NCBI GenBank assembly: GCA_965250025.1 | Contig: OZ252283.1 | Span: 1,178,001 to 1,242,000 of the forward strand | DNA length: 64,000 nt | Direction: 5' to 3' | Source: CBDDLD01 sp965250025 | Lineage (GTDB): Bacteria > Bacteroidota > Bacteroidia > Flavobacteriales > Flavobacteriaceae | In this document: positions 14,872-23,226 of the stretch, one piece after another | How the letters are laid out: the number at the start of each line of letters is the position of its first letter | Position numbering within the stretch: the first letter of the stretch is position 1 | Program-made: the position numbers and the translations under genes | Notes under the pieces: model-generated | Told to the model about the DNA's origin: nothing | The model's database searches: none | Seen by the model: only the letters and a program-made list of their open reading frames with translations

Positions 14872-16899
14872 ATAAAAACACGATACAAAATAAGTCTCAT
14901 ACTACTATATGTCATTTTAGTAGGTTGTAATCATATCGAGGAAACCGAGTTTGAACAACCTGCTAATTATAAAAATGACAGTATTTCTTCATGGATCGAA
15001 GCTTCAAAGATAAAATCCTATTCACTAAAAAAAAGGAAGCGTTATTTAGAAAAGGCATATAACACCTTAACATCTACTAAAATAGATTCTTCTGCAACTA
15101 GAACTCTGAGTAAGATTGCTTACCAATATTTTAAGTTAAAGGATAGCACAAAATTTAAAGAGCTAAATAAAGAAACTTATCAGATTGCGTTAAAGATAGG
15201 AGATACTTTTACTTTAGCTGATATTCATTGGAATGAAGCCAATTATTATAAAAAAATAGAAGTATACGATACTGCCTATTACCATTATGATAAGGCGTAT
15301 AAATATTTTGAAAAGATAGATCAACAATATTATGCCGCTAAAATGTTATATGGTATGTCTTTTATCAAAGGGAGATATAGAGACTACTCTGGAAGTGAGA
15401 TTTTGATTATAAAGGCGATTTCAAAATATAAATTATTAGAAGCAAATAAAGCGCTATATGCTTCATACAATCATCTGGCATTATTACAAAGCGATATACG
15501 AGAATATGATAGAGCCTTGTTTTACCACGATAGGGCTTTGGAATACCTGGACAAGCTGGAAAACAAAAATGAATTACACAAAATTTCTTTAAATAACATC
15601 GGTAATGTATACATAAAGAAGAGAGAATACGGAAAAGCCCTTATTTACTTTGATGAAATTTTGGAAGATGATAGTTTGAAAATTAAAGACATAGAGCGCT
15701 ATGCCAGAGTGCTAGATAATAGAGCGTATTGTAGGCTCTTGAATAAAGATACAACCAATTTAAAACAAGACTTTGAAGATGCTTTAAAAATCAGAGAGCA
15801 TACTAATAATAAAGCAGGAATAGCAACAAGTAAGATTCATTTGTCTGAATACCTGGCTGTAATGAAAGATACTCTAAAGGCCATTGATTATGCTAAAGAG
15901 GCCAATGCATTGGCCAAAGAAGTGAAGAATAGCGGCGATTATTTGAAGTCCCTTAGTTTATTGGCTAAAATAGACTCCAAAAATGTAGAAGCTTATTTAA
16001 GTAGATATATAGCATATAATGATAGTTTGCAAGATGTTGACCGTAAGATCCAAAATAAGTTTACCAGAATCGCTTATGAAACTGATGAATATATTGAAAA
16101 AACGAAACGTCTATCTCAACAAAAAACCTTCATAATTAGTAGCGCTTTTGTCCTTATACTCATTGTATCGCTTATCTATTATATAAGAGTTCAAAAATCA
16201 AGGAATGAGAAATTGCTGTTGGAGACCGAACAACAGAAGGCCAATGAGCAGGTTTATCTTTTGACGCTTAAACAGCAAACCAAATTAGAAGAAGAAAAAA
16301 CGAAGGAACGTAACAGAATAGCACAGGAATTGCATGATGGTATTCTTGGTAAGCTATTCGGAGTCCGGGTTGATTTAGGGTTTTTAGAACTTAAAGGAGA
16401 TGACGAAACCCTAAAACAGCATGAATTATTTTTGGAAGAACTGCAAAATATAGAAGGTGAAATAAGAGAGGTTTCGCACAGATTAAATACCGATTTTAAT
16501 AGCTCTGAAATTGATTTTAGTGCTGTGTTAAAACAACTTCTCGAAAATAAAAGCCGGATAGGAAATTTTGATTATCAATTAAATATCGATGAAAATATCG
16601 GATGGATCGGAATAAATGAAATTATTAAAGTAAATCTTTACAGAATATTACAAGAAGCTTTACATAATGTCATTAAATATTCAAGAGCCAAAAGTGTACA
16701 TCTAAGTTTTTCAATTGAAAGTAAACGTTTAGTAGTGAACTTAAGTGATGATGGCGTGGGCTTCGATATAAAAAAACAGAAAGAGGGGATAGGTATTAAA
16801 AACATGAAATCCCGAATACAAAAATTGAATGGTGAATTCAGTGTTCTGTCTGAAATAGGAAAAGGAACTACAGTGTGTTTCACCATCCCAATACATTAA
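14872..16899 (+). CDS. Lipoprotein TPR sensor histidine kinase (non-canonical start)
   Basis: About 675 aa. The frame is open from 14860, but the first ATG is at 15343, inside the sensor domain. Upstream codons encode KTRYKISLILLYVILVGC, a clear lipoprotein signal (lipobox LVGC), so translation probably begins at ATA 14872 or ATC 14863. Residues 25-410 are helical TPR-like repeats (LASYNHLALL-type units such as YDRALFYHDRALEYLDKLEN, YIKKREYGKALIYFDEILED). One membrane helix lies at about 420-440 (FIISSAFVLILIVSLIYYI), then a coiled coil, HisKA_3 with phospho-His488 (RNRIAQELHDGILGK) and a HATPase (EALHNVIKYS, DDGVGFD, GKGTTVCFTI). Lipid anchor plus TM is a known Bacteroidota layout. The response regulator starts 5 bp after the stop. 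Confidence 0.85.
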   Translation: MKTRYKISLILLYVILVGCNHIEETEFEQPANYKNDSISSWIEASKIKSYSLKKRKRYLEKAYNTLTSTKIDSSATRTLSKIAYQYFKLKDSTKFKELNKETYQIALKIGDTFTLADIHWNEANYYKKIEVYDTAYYHYDKAYKYFEKIDQQYYAAKMLYGMSFIKGRYRDYSGSEILIIKAISKYKLLEANKALYASYNHLALLQSDIREYDRALFYHDRALEYLDKLENKNELHKISLNNIGNVYIKKREYGKALIYFDEILEDDSLKIKDIERYARVLDNRAYCRLLNKDTTNLKQDFEDALKIREHTNNKAGIATSKIHLSEYLAVMKDTLKAIDYAKEANALAKEVKNSGDYLKSLSLLAKIDSKNVEAYLSRYIAYNDSLQDVDRKIQNKFTRIAYETDEYIEKTKRLSQQKTFIISSAFVLILIVSLIYYIRVQKSRNEKLLLETEQQKANEQVYLLTLKQQTKLEEEKTKERNRIAQELHDGILGKLFGVRVDLGFLELKGDDETLKQHELFLEELQNIEGEIREVSHRLNTDFNSSEIDFSAVLKQLLENKSRIGNFDYQLNIDENIGWIGINEIIKVNLYRILQEALHNVIKYSRAKSVHLSFSIESKRLVVNLSDDGVGFDIKKQKEGIGIKNMKSRIQKLNGEFSVLSEIGKGTTVCFTIPIH

Positions 16900-16904
16900 A
16901 TACC

Positions 16905-17588
16905 ATGATGAACAAGACAAAAACAGTATTATTGATAGACGATCACCCCCTAATAACTAATTCTTATAAAAGCGCATTTAAATATCTGGAGAAACAAAAC
17001 GATAGCTTAACATTTAATATTTATGAAGCCAATAATTGTGATTCTGCTTACGAGAAAATAATGGATTTTTATTCGAATAATAGAAACCTTGATATTGTTT
17101 TTTTAGATATAAGTTTACCACCATCTAAAGACGGAAAAATACTTTCAGGTGAAGATTTAGGGCTCAAAATGAATACATTGATGCCAGACACAAAAATTAT
17201 TGTATCAACAACATTCAATGATAATTACAGAGTGCATAGCCTTTTTAGAAACCTTAATCCCGATGGGTTTTTAGTCAAAAATGACATTACTCCAAAAAAA
17301 CTAGTGGAGGCTATAGACACGGTATTAAATGATCCTCCTTATTACAGTAAAACCATCATCAAATTATTAAGAAATGAAGTGACCTCTGATTTTATCTTAG
17401 ACGCAATTGATAGAAAGTTACTGTATGAGCTTTCAATAGGAACAATGATGAAAGATCTGCCAGACATATTAAGTCTTTCTCTACCGGCTCTAGAAAAACG
17501 AAAGCGACGAATGAAACAAGTATTCGATGCAGTAAGCCCTTATGATAAAGAGCTGCTTTTAAAAGCCAAGGATAAGGGATTTATATAG
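16905..17588 (+). CDS. Response regulator of the TPR kinase
   Basis: A 227-aa protein. Receiver domain (about 1-130) with the acidic pair in VLLIDDHPLITNSY, phospho-acceptor Asp in LDIVFLDISLP, and Lys in GFLVKND. The output part (about 160-200) looks like a LuxR-type helix-turn-helix that has drifted: DRKLLYELSIGTMMKDLP, LSLSLPALEKRKRRMKQVF. It begins 5 bp after the kinase stop, so the two are translated as a pair. The natural target is the peptide/HTTM/barrel operon starting 206 bp downstream. An ATG at 16908 is an equal start; a longer frame from 16875 overlaps the kinase and is less likely. Confidence 0.88.
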   Translation: MMNKTKTVLLIDDHPLITNSYKSAFKYLEKQNDSLTFNIYEANNCDSAYEKIMDFYSNNRNLDIVFLDISLPPSKDGKILSGEDLGLKMNTLMPDTKIIVSTTFNDNYRVHSLFRNLNPDGFLVKNDITPKKLVEAIDTVLNDPPYYSKTIIKLLRNEVTSDFILDAIDRKLLYELSIGTMMKDLPDILSLSLPALEKRKRRMKQVFDAVSPYDKELLLKAKDKGFI

Positions 17589-17755
17589 CCTATAATCTGT
17601 TAGGAGAAAAAATACAGAAAAGTTCATAGGTTACATCCGCCTTTAGCAATAGAAATAGCCATTATTACATAGCACTTTATAGAAAGTAGGGGTTGTCCTT
17701 ACCTTTTTTATTGGTGAGCCATACCCTGGTCTTGCCTACAGAATATACCTTGTGG

Positions 17756-17769
17756 ATTGTAAAAACAAT
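17756..17769. promoter_or_regulatory. Small palindrome upstream of the secreted peptide gene
   Basis: ATTGT aaaa ACAAT, a perfect 5+5 inverted repeat, 25 bp before the peptide gene ATG. It could be an operator for the adjacent response regulator, but a single short copy has little weight. No clear TAnnTTTG box was found in 17589-17794. Confidence 0.25.
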
Positions 17770-17794
17770 GTTTAATTTTTAATTCTTTTTAACC

Positions 17795-18037
17795 ATGAAA
17801 AAAGTATTTCTTTCCGCAGTGGCAATTGCCGTAGTTTTCGTAGCCTTTGCATTCACTCCATCTGAAAAAAACAATCTCTTGGATGATGCTCAAGTCTTAA
17901 GTGAACTTGAGGTAGCAAGAGAGACTGGAACTTGTGACACTAAGTATAGAGTCCAAGAAACTTTTAGTGAGTGTGACAGGGTTCACACAGATCCTGTTAT
18001 AATTAAAGACAAAGCCGAAATAATAGGCGGGTATTAA
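17795..18037 (+). CDS. Small secreted Cys-pair peptide, candidate precursor
   Basis: An 80-aa protein: N-terminal signal peptide (MKKVFLSAVAIAVVFVAFAF), then a mature part of about 60 residues with an acidic first half (NNLLDDAQVLSELEVARETG) and two Cys (residues 47 and 60, in TGTCDTK and SECDRVH) that could form one disulfide, ending KDKAEIIGGY. I do not recognise the family; a weak resemblance to NVEALA-type small secreted Bacteroidota proteins (leader, short helix, then Cys) is noted. It stands between a two-component system and an HTTM/GLPGLI/barrel operon, and a hairpin with T-run follows it. The layout fits a highly expressed structural peptide processed or exported by the downstream products. 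Confidence 0.75.
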   Translation: MKKVFLSAVAIAVVFVAFAFTPSEKNNLLDDAQVLSELEVARETGTCDTKYRVQETFSECDRVHTDPVIIKDKAEIIGGY

Positions 18038-18054
18038 TCAAAAAGGGGAATGAG

Positions 18055-18086
18055 CGGCATTTCTTTAAACAAGGAGTGCCGTTTTT
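18055..18086 (+). terminator. Attenuator-like hairpin after the peptide gene
   Basis: CGGCA (18055-18059) pairs with TGCCG (18077-18081); the inner TTCTT pairs with AAGGA through one G-U; then TTTTT. It sits between the peptide gene and the GLPGLI gene, so downstream genes would be transcribed less than the peptide. Confidence 0.65.
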
Positions 18087-18102
18087 AAATTTATAAGCAC
18101 AG

Positions 18103-18942
18103 ATGATAAGTTTAAAAACTAATGGTTTTGTTGTCTTTTTTATACTAATTGGTTTGATTACAATTAGTTGGAATCAGTCGGATAACAATCGATATGGGCA
18201 GACAAAAAGCAAACAAATAATAAAACTTACTTACATAAGTTCACCGATAAGTCAATATAGAATGACGGAAAGTGATATGAAAAGCAGCCCAACAAGAGCT
18301 TCTATTTATGATTTTATGAAAGGAATTACAGACTATTATAGTCTGTACATCAATTTGGAAGATCGTTCATCTGTATATGTATTAGATTCCACAGTGCAAG
18401 TTAGACCATTAGGTTGGGAAAACCCTAAAACCAGAGCTGCACTATCAGATACGGTGCTTTTAGCCCTTAAAACTCCAAAGAATATAACCCTTAAGCACGA
18501 ATGGGTTATGAATCAAACTTTTTTTACAGAAGGAAAAGTTGGTGATATAAAATGGGAACTTACAAGTGAAAAAAAAGTCATCGATGGGTTAAACTGCGTA
18601 AAAGCAATAACAGAAGAAAATAGCTATCCTATGCTTACTGTTTGGTATACAAAAGATTTACCGGTATCCAATGGTCCTTCCATATATCAAGGATTACCTG
18701 GTTTGGTGGTAAGAGCCGAAGACTATTTTAGAACCATACAGTTATTAAATATAGAATATATAGATGATGTTAGCGGATTCAAGAAGCTCTATGAATCTAA
18801 ATATAATGTCTTTACAAAAGAAAAAACAAGGAAAAAGCATTATGGGATTGAACCCATTTTACTTATAAAAAAGGGAGATTTAGCCAGAGGAAGCTATGAG
18901 TATTTTCATAAGAAATCCTATAAAAGAGCTCGTCAAAAATAA
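18103..18942 (+). CDS. GLPGLI family exported protein
   Basis: A 279-aa protein with an N-terminal hydrophobic segment (FVVFFILIGLITISW, residues about 9-24). The diagnostic motif of this Bacteroidota family is present: LTVWYTKDLPVSNGPSIYQ followed by GLPGLVVRAED (about residue 195). Upstream comes the family's beta-rich half (GDIKWELTSEKKVIDGLNCV). GLPGLI proteins are exported, of unknown biochemical role, and are typically encoded next to a CarboxypepD_reg/outer-membrane-barrel protein, as here (20436). It starts 65 bp after the peptide gene and its stop is 6 bp from the next gene. Confidence 0.88.
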   Translation: MISLKTNGFVVFFILIGLITISWNQSDNNRYGQTKSKQIIKLTYISSPISQYRMTESDMKSSPTRASIYDFMKGITDYYSLYINLEDRSSVYVLDSTVQVRPLGWENPKTRAALSDTVLLALKTPKNITLKHEWVMNQTFFTEGKVGDIKWELTSEKKVIDGLNCVKAITEENSYPMLTVWYTKDLPVSNGPSIYQGLPGLVVRAEDYFRTIQLLNIEYIDDVSGFKKLYESKYNVFTKEKTRKKHYGIEPILLIKKGDLARGSYEYFHKKSYKRARQK

Positions 18943-18948
18943 TTCTGT

Positions 18949-19575
18949 ATGAAAAAAAAGATATTGGTTTTATTTTTTACCGGGCATTTGCTGCTCATTT
19001 TTTTTCAAGCTTTTTGGGCAAACATAGATTCGTATTGGAATTTTCATTACGATGAATCTTTAAGTATACCTTTACTTAGCTTATTAAAACAAAATAAATA
19101 TACTGAGCCCTATTATGTCTTTTCCGGTACCAATACTGGGTATGGTTTTTATGGCACTCATACATCTACAGAAAAGTACTTGAAAATTATTTTTTTAGAC
19201 TCAAACGATAGGGAAATAAATTCAGACCGGTATTTTAAACTATCGGGTACTAACGCAATTAAACGTCTAGAAGGCTATGCTTCTTTTCTTACCAATTATG
19301 TTGCTGATACACAAAAACTAATAGAAACAGATACAACATCTACTTCAGATACCAACCCAAGTGTGGTACTCTTGAGAAAAAATTACCAGTATAGAAAGGA
19401 TTATGTGGTAAAAACCCTAAAGTGGCTCGGAAAACAAAAAGCAAAAAACATTCCCGGATGTGCATCTTATAAAGTAAAGCTAATGACCATAGTTCCTCAG
19501 GATGTATGGGAAAGAAAACGTAAAATCAAACCAAATCTTTATGTTGTTCAAGAAGGTACATTCCCAATACAATAG
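18949..19575 (+). CDS. One-TM exported protein, HTTM partner (SdpA/DUF5819-like layout)
   Basis: A 208-aa protein with one N-terminal membrane segment (ILVLFFTGHLLLIFFQAFWA) and a long exported domain: YVFSGTNTGYGFYGTHTSTE, KYLKIIFLDSNDREINSDR, SGTNAIKRLEGYASFLTNYV. A second half carries KTLKWLGKQKAKNIPGCASY and a final beta part. I cannot place it in a named family with certainty; a one-TM protein with an aromatic beta-rich domain encoded directly before an HTTM protein is the arrangement of SdpA-SdpB in Bacillus and of DUF5819-HTTM pairs. Its last 35 bp overlap the HTTM gene, so translation is coupled. Probably works with the HTTM protein in the inner membrane. Confidence 0.7.
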   Translation: MKKKILVLFFTGHLLLIFFQAFWANIDSYWNFHYDESLSIPLLSLLKQNKYTEPYYVFSGTNTGYGFYGTHTSTEKYLKIIFLDSNDREINSDRYFKLSGTNAIKRLEGYASFLTNYVADTQKLIETDTTSTSDTNPSVVLLRKNYQYRKDYVVKTLKWLGKQKAKNIPGCASYKVKLMTIVPQDVWERKRKIKPNLYVVQEGTFPIQ

Positions 19576-20452
19576 GCTGGAAAAAATATTTACAAAAGAT
19601 GGAAGGGAGCTCTCTTTTCTACTGTTTTTCCGCATAATGATAGCTTCAATTGCTTTAATCGAAATAGCATCATTATATACTGACCTACCATCCCTTTTTT
19701 CACAATCAGAATCGTTAATACCTCAGGAGTTAATGTACTTAGAATCAGGAGATTTTAGGTATTTGCACCCCTTTTATAAGTTTTTAGATTCAAATGGTTT
19801 AACAGGTATTTTTTACAAGCTATCAGTACCAACTTATATCATAGCATTATTATTTCTTTTATTTGGACTCTTTACGCGTTATGCAGCAGGTATTGCTCTA
19901 ATACTCCAGTTGATTATTTTTAGAAGTTTTGCACCTTTTAATTATGGTTATGATTTTTTTCTAACGATGTCACTGTTTTATTGCCTTGTATTTCCAGTAG
20001 GAAGGTATTTTTCTGTTGATGCCAAGATTTTCAAACGACCATTAGAGGTGAATTTTAATTACAGACGTGTTATACAAATTCATTTGGCTATAGCTTATTT
20101 CTTTTCAGGAATAGCTAAGGGGCTTGATATCGGTTGGTGGAACGGAAATTCAGTATGGAAAGCAATTGCATCAGTAGATAATTCGTTCTATTCGTTTTAC
20201 CCACTACTTCTAACCATAGTTGGTATAGGTACTGTTTTATTAGAGTTTTTATATCCGTTTTTAGTATACAAAAAGATGACGAGGAAGTATACTATTGCAG
20301 CAGTCATACTCATGCATACAAGTATTGCTGTAATGATGGATTTATATGCATTTTCAGCCATGATGATTGTGTGGAATGTAGCAGCATTTGGTAATATAAC
20401 TATGATTAACAAGACTGTGATTAACAAGAAACAGGATGTGGAGACTGCTTAG
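19541..20452 (+). CDS. HTTM-domain membrane protein (SdpB-like)
   Basis: A 303-aa polytopic inner-membrane protein of the HTTM (vitamin-K-dependent gamma-carboxylase/SdpB) superfamily. Segments: LLFFRIMIASIALIEIAS, ALLFLLFGLFTRYAAGIAL, FFLTMSLFYCLVFPVG, IHLAIAYFFSGIAKGLDIG followed by WWNGNSVWKAI, LLLTIVGIGTVLLEFLYPFL, and a last hairpin. The HTTM pattern (hl.iaYf.sG..K....WW.G.a.w) is clear. SdpB with SdpA matures the SDP toxin from SdpC. The ATG at 19541 starts inside the preceding gene; the stop overlaps the ATG of the barrel gene at 20436, giving a fully coupled operon. Confidence 0.85.
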   Translation: MLFKKVHSQYNRLEKIFTKDGRELSFLLFFRIMIASIALIEIASLYTDLPSLFSQSESLIPQELMYLESGDFRYLHPFYKFLDSNGLTGIFYKLSVPTYIIALLFLLFGLFTRYAAGIALILQLIIFRSFAPFNYGYDFFLTMSLFYCLVFPVGRYFSVDAKIFKRPLEVNFNYRRVIQIHLAIAYFFSGIAKGLDIGWWNGNSVWKAIASVDNSFYSFYPLLLTIVGIGTVLLEFLYPFLVYKKMTRKYTIAAVILMHTSIAVMMDLYAFSAMMIVWNVAAFGNITMINKTVINKKQDVETA

Positions 20453-23023
20453 TAGAGTTTTTTTTTTGCTTATGTTTTTTGTTCTTATGGACAACAAAAA
20501 GAGGTTATAGGTACAGTAAAAAGTGTTGAAGGAGACCCTGTACCTTTTGCTAATATCGTTGTACAAGATACTGCGAATGCGCAAAGACCTATTACTTACG
20601 ACTATAGTGATGAACAAGGTCGTTTCTCTTTCGAAATACCTGCTAGCATCAAGCAAATTCTTATTAACGTGACAGCTATTGGTTATCAGGAAAAGACGAC
20701 CGTAATACAATTAAGCGAAACCAACCAACCATTAGTTATTTTTCTTGAAGAGAGCATCACGCAATTAGAAGAGGTGGTCATAAAAACAAGAAAAGTTACA
20801 GATACTCTCAATATTGATACCGATGGTATGAATTTAAGTAAAGAAAGTACTTTGAGGGATATGCTTAATAAGACAGATGGTATAATTATAGGTGAGGAAG
20901 GCGCAATTTCTTATCAAGGTAAACAAATCAATAAGGTATTAATTAATGGCAAGGAAGTATTTGTGAATCAGAATAAAGTTGCTCTGGACAACCTTAATTA
21001 TGAAATTATGGAAAATGTTCAGATAATAGACAATTATAAAGACAAGTTTACCTTAGATTTTAAGCGCATACGAGACCCCGTCATCAATATAGAGACCAAA
21101 TCGAAATTCAAGGGTGTTTTAAAAACACAAATTGATGTAGGCTATGGCTTTAAGGATAAGTATGGCTTAAAAGGTAAAGGCTTCTTTTTTTCAGATAAAC
21201 TGAATGCTTTTGCTACTTCAAACACTAACAATACCGGTATTAGGGAATTGAACGAAAAAGACGTCTCGGCTTCGGTAAGGCAGTATGCAACCGGAGAACT
21301 GAATAATATATTATATCCTTTTTTTATTGAAGACTACCAAACCACTAAGAATTTTGTGACTAACAATAGTCTTACATTTCGTTGGCAAGGCATTAACAGT
21401 AAGAGTGGGCTTGTTTTTTATTATGGAAATATCCACACTGAACAAGAAATAGAGTACAGCACTTTTATAGCAGATACTTTAATAAAAAAAAGTGAATTAA
21501 AAGATATTGAAAAAGGTGATTTTATCTCTGCTACAGCTAATTATAGTCGTATTCTTTCACCAAAGACCGTATTGCAAAATGTGCTGAGTACAATAGGTAT
21601 AGGTTTTGAGAAGAAAAATGAAAGTGTAGATACTCTGTTTATTCCATCCATCACTTTTTTTAGAGAACAAGCCCAGAATACACCTAAAAACTTTACCATA
21701 TCTAATGCCTTAAAGTTAACTCATCTTTTAGGAGATAATACTGCTTTTAACTTTAATCTGGATTATTTTTATGAAAGGAACTCAAAAGATTTTGAAACGA
21801 AACTTACTAATATTGATATCGGGGATATTTTTCAACAAGGGTCGTCTCATAAACACTATTTGAGAAGTTTGGGGAATTTTAATTTTAGATTGCGGAAGGC
21901 TACGTTCAACTCCGGGATAGCTGTAACTAAAAATAATGAAGAAGGCAGCCTTGATTTTTTGAATAATACTCATGAAAATTCAGATCTAAAAAGAGATATC
22001 ATTACTGTAGCAACGCCACTTTCTTTAAATGGCTCTATCAAGAATCTGGATTATGGTTTTTTGGTAACTCCAACTCTTATTCTTACAGAAAATACAAGTG
22101 ATAGAAAATTTTTGAAGATGTACCATTCGCTTACTTACAATTTTGAAGCACAAAACAATTTAATTTTGCGTGTAAGACGCAATTATCGGTTTTATGATAT
22201 CAATGCGTTGTATGATACTATTGTGAGAAGTTACAACCATAGAATTATAAGCAATAGTGATAAGAATATAGAGCAATATTCTACCAAGAATGAAATCTCT
22301 CTTAGCTGGTTTAATAGTAATGTGGCACGATCAAAAAATTTAAATTTTGTATACAGATACAGTGAAGAAAAGAATTTTTTGCAAAGTGTACTTGATTCCG
22401 TATCTGATAATGTCTTTTATTATTCAAATAGGGTTTTTGATAAAAACAAAACCCATACGATCAATACAAGTGCAAAAAAAGGTATATATATAGGCTCTGC
22501 CTATCACCGCCTTGATATAGGTGGCGGGTTAAACTATAGATCAAATAATTATTCAACGATCTTTAACGGTCAACATGCTCGCGCTAATAATAACATGTGG
22601 GAACCCGCTTTTAATTTAAACTTCCTTCCTAGAAAATTTTTCATAAAAGAAATTGCTAACCAGTTCAAGTGGAATCACCTTATTTTTAAGATTGATGGTG
22701 ATAAGGTTACCCAGCAGTCAATTGCTACCAATACTTTTATAGTAAAAGGTCATGGGAACAAAATAAATTGGAAACTTGATTTTGAATATATGTTTTATGA
22801 TCTTGATGAAGATAGATTTAATGTGCCAGACTGTAATCTCTCTTTTAAATATGATGTTTCTGATACATTGTCTTTTTCTGTTGAAGGAAGGTCTTTATTA
22901 ACCCTCTTTGAGTTAAATAATTACAATTTTGCAAATACGCTTTCAGACGGAAATACATTAACACAAATAAGAACTGCTAACAATCTGGGTTATCTTATTT
23001 TGTATACTACAATTAAGTTTTAG
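20436..23023 (+). CDS. CarboxypepD_reg / outer-membrane barrel protein, frameshifted at T10
   Basis: The ATG at 20436, inside the HTTM stop region, reads MWRLLSRVFF and then enters the T10 tract (20458-20467), after which this frame ends at 20508. The main frame is open from 20456 and reads FFFAYVFCSYGQQKEVIGTV onward. One extra T joins signal peptide and body into an 862-aa protein. Body: CarboxypepD_reg domain (DPVPFANIVVQDTA, DEQGRFSFEIPASI), a plug-like part (LRDMLNKTDGIIIGEEGAIS, YQGKQINKVLINGKEVFVN), then about 600 residues of alternating beta-strands ending in LGYLILYTTIKF, an outer-membrane barrel of the OMP_b-brl type. GTG 20669 would lose the signal and first domain. Either an assembly indel or a real slippage/phase-variation switch. 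Confidence 0.82.
20458..20467 (+). repeat. T10 homopolymer tract at the 5' end of the barrel gene
   Basis: Ten consecutive T in the hydrophobic part of a signal-peptide coding region. With 10 T the ATG 20436 frame stops early; with 11 T it continues in the barrel frame. Tracts of this length slip in replication and transcription. Confidence 0.85.
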
Positions 23024-23069
23024 GTAGTCATAAGATTAGATTATAGTGCATCTTAGAAATAAAATGATT

Positions 23070-23152
23070 TGTCATGTCTACAGCGCGAAGAATGAGTGAC
23101 GAAACATCCCAACCATAATGAGATTCCTCCTCGTTACTCGTTCGGAATGACA
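23070..23152. repeat. Dispersed palindromic element (TGTCAT...ATGACA)
   Basis: Starts TGTCAT (23070) and ends ATGACA (23152), with partly complementary inner arms (GAGTGACGA against TCGTTACTC) and the phrase GAGATTCCTCCTCGTTACTC. This is a degenerate copy of the palindromic repeat scattered between genes in many Bacteroidota genomes. Non-coding, intergenic. Confidence 0.6.
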
Positions 23153-23226
23153 GCATTTTTTATAGCTTTTTAAGCTATGAATATAGAGTGTTTTTTTAGA
23201 GCTAAGTTAAAAGATAGATCAAAGTA

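Noticed and set aside
15343..16899. Kinase gene starting at ATG 15343
   Set aside because: It would remove the lipoprotein signal and half of the TPR domain, which are encoded in the same open frame upstream.
20669..23023. Barrel protein starting at GTG 20669
   Set aside because: It begins in the middle of the CarboxypepD_reg domain and has no signal peptide, so could not reach the outer membrane.
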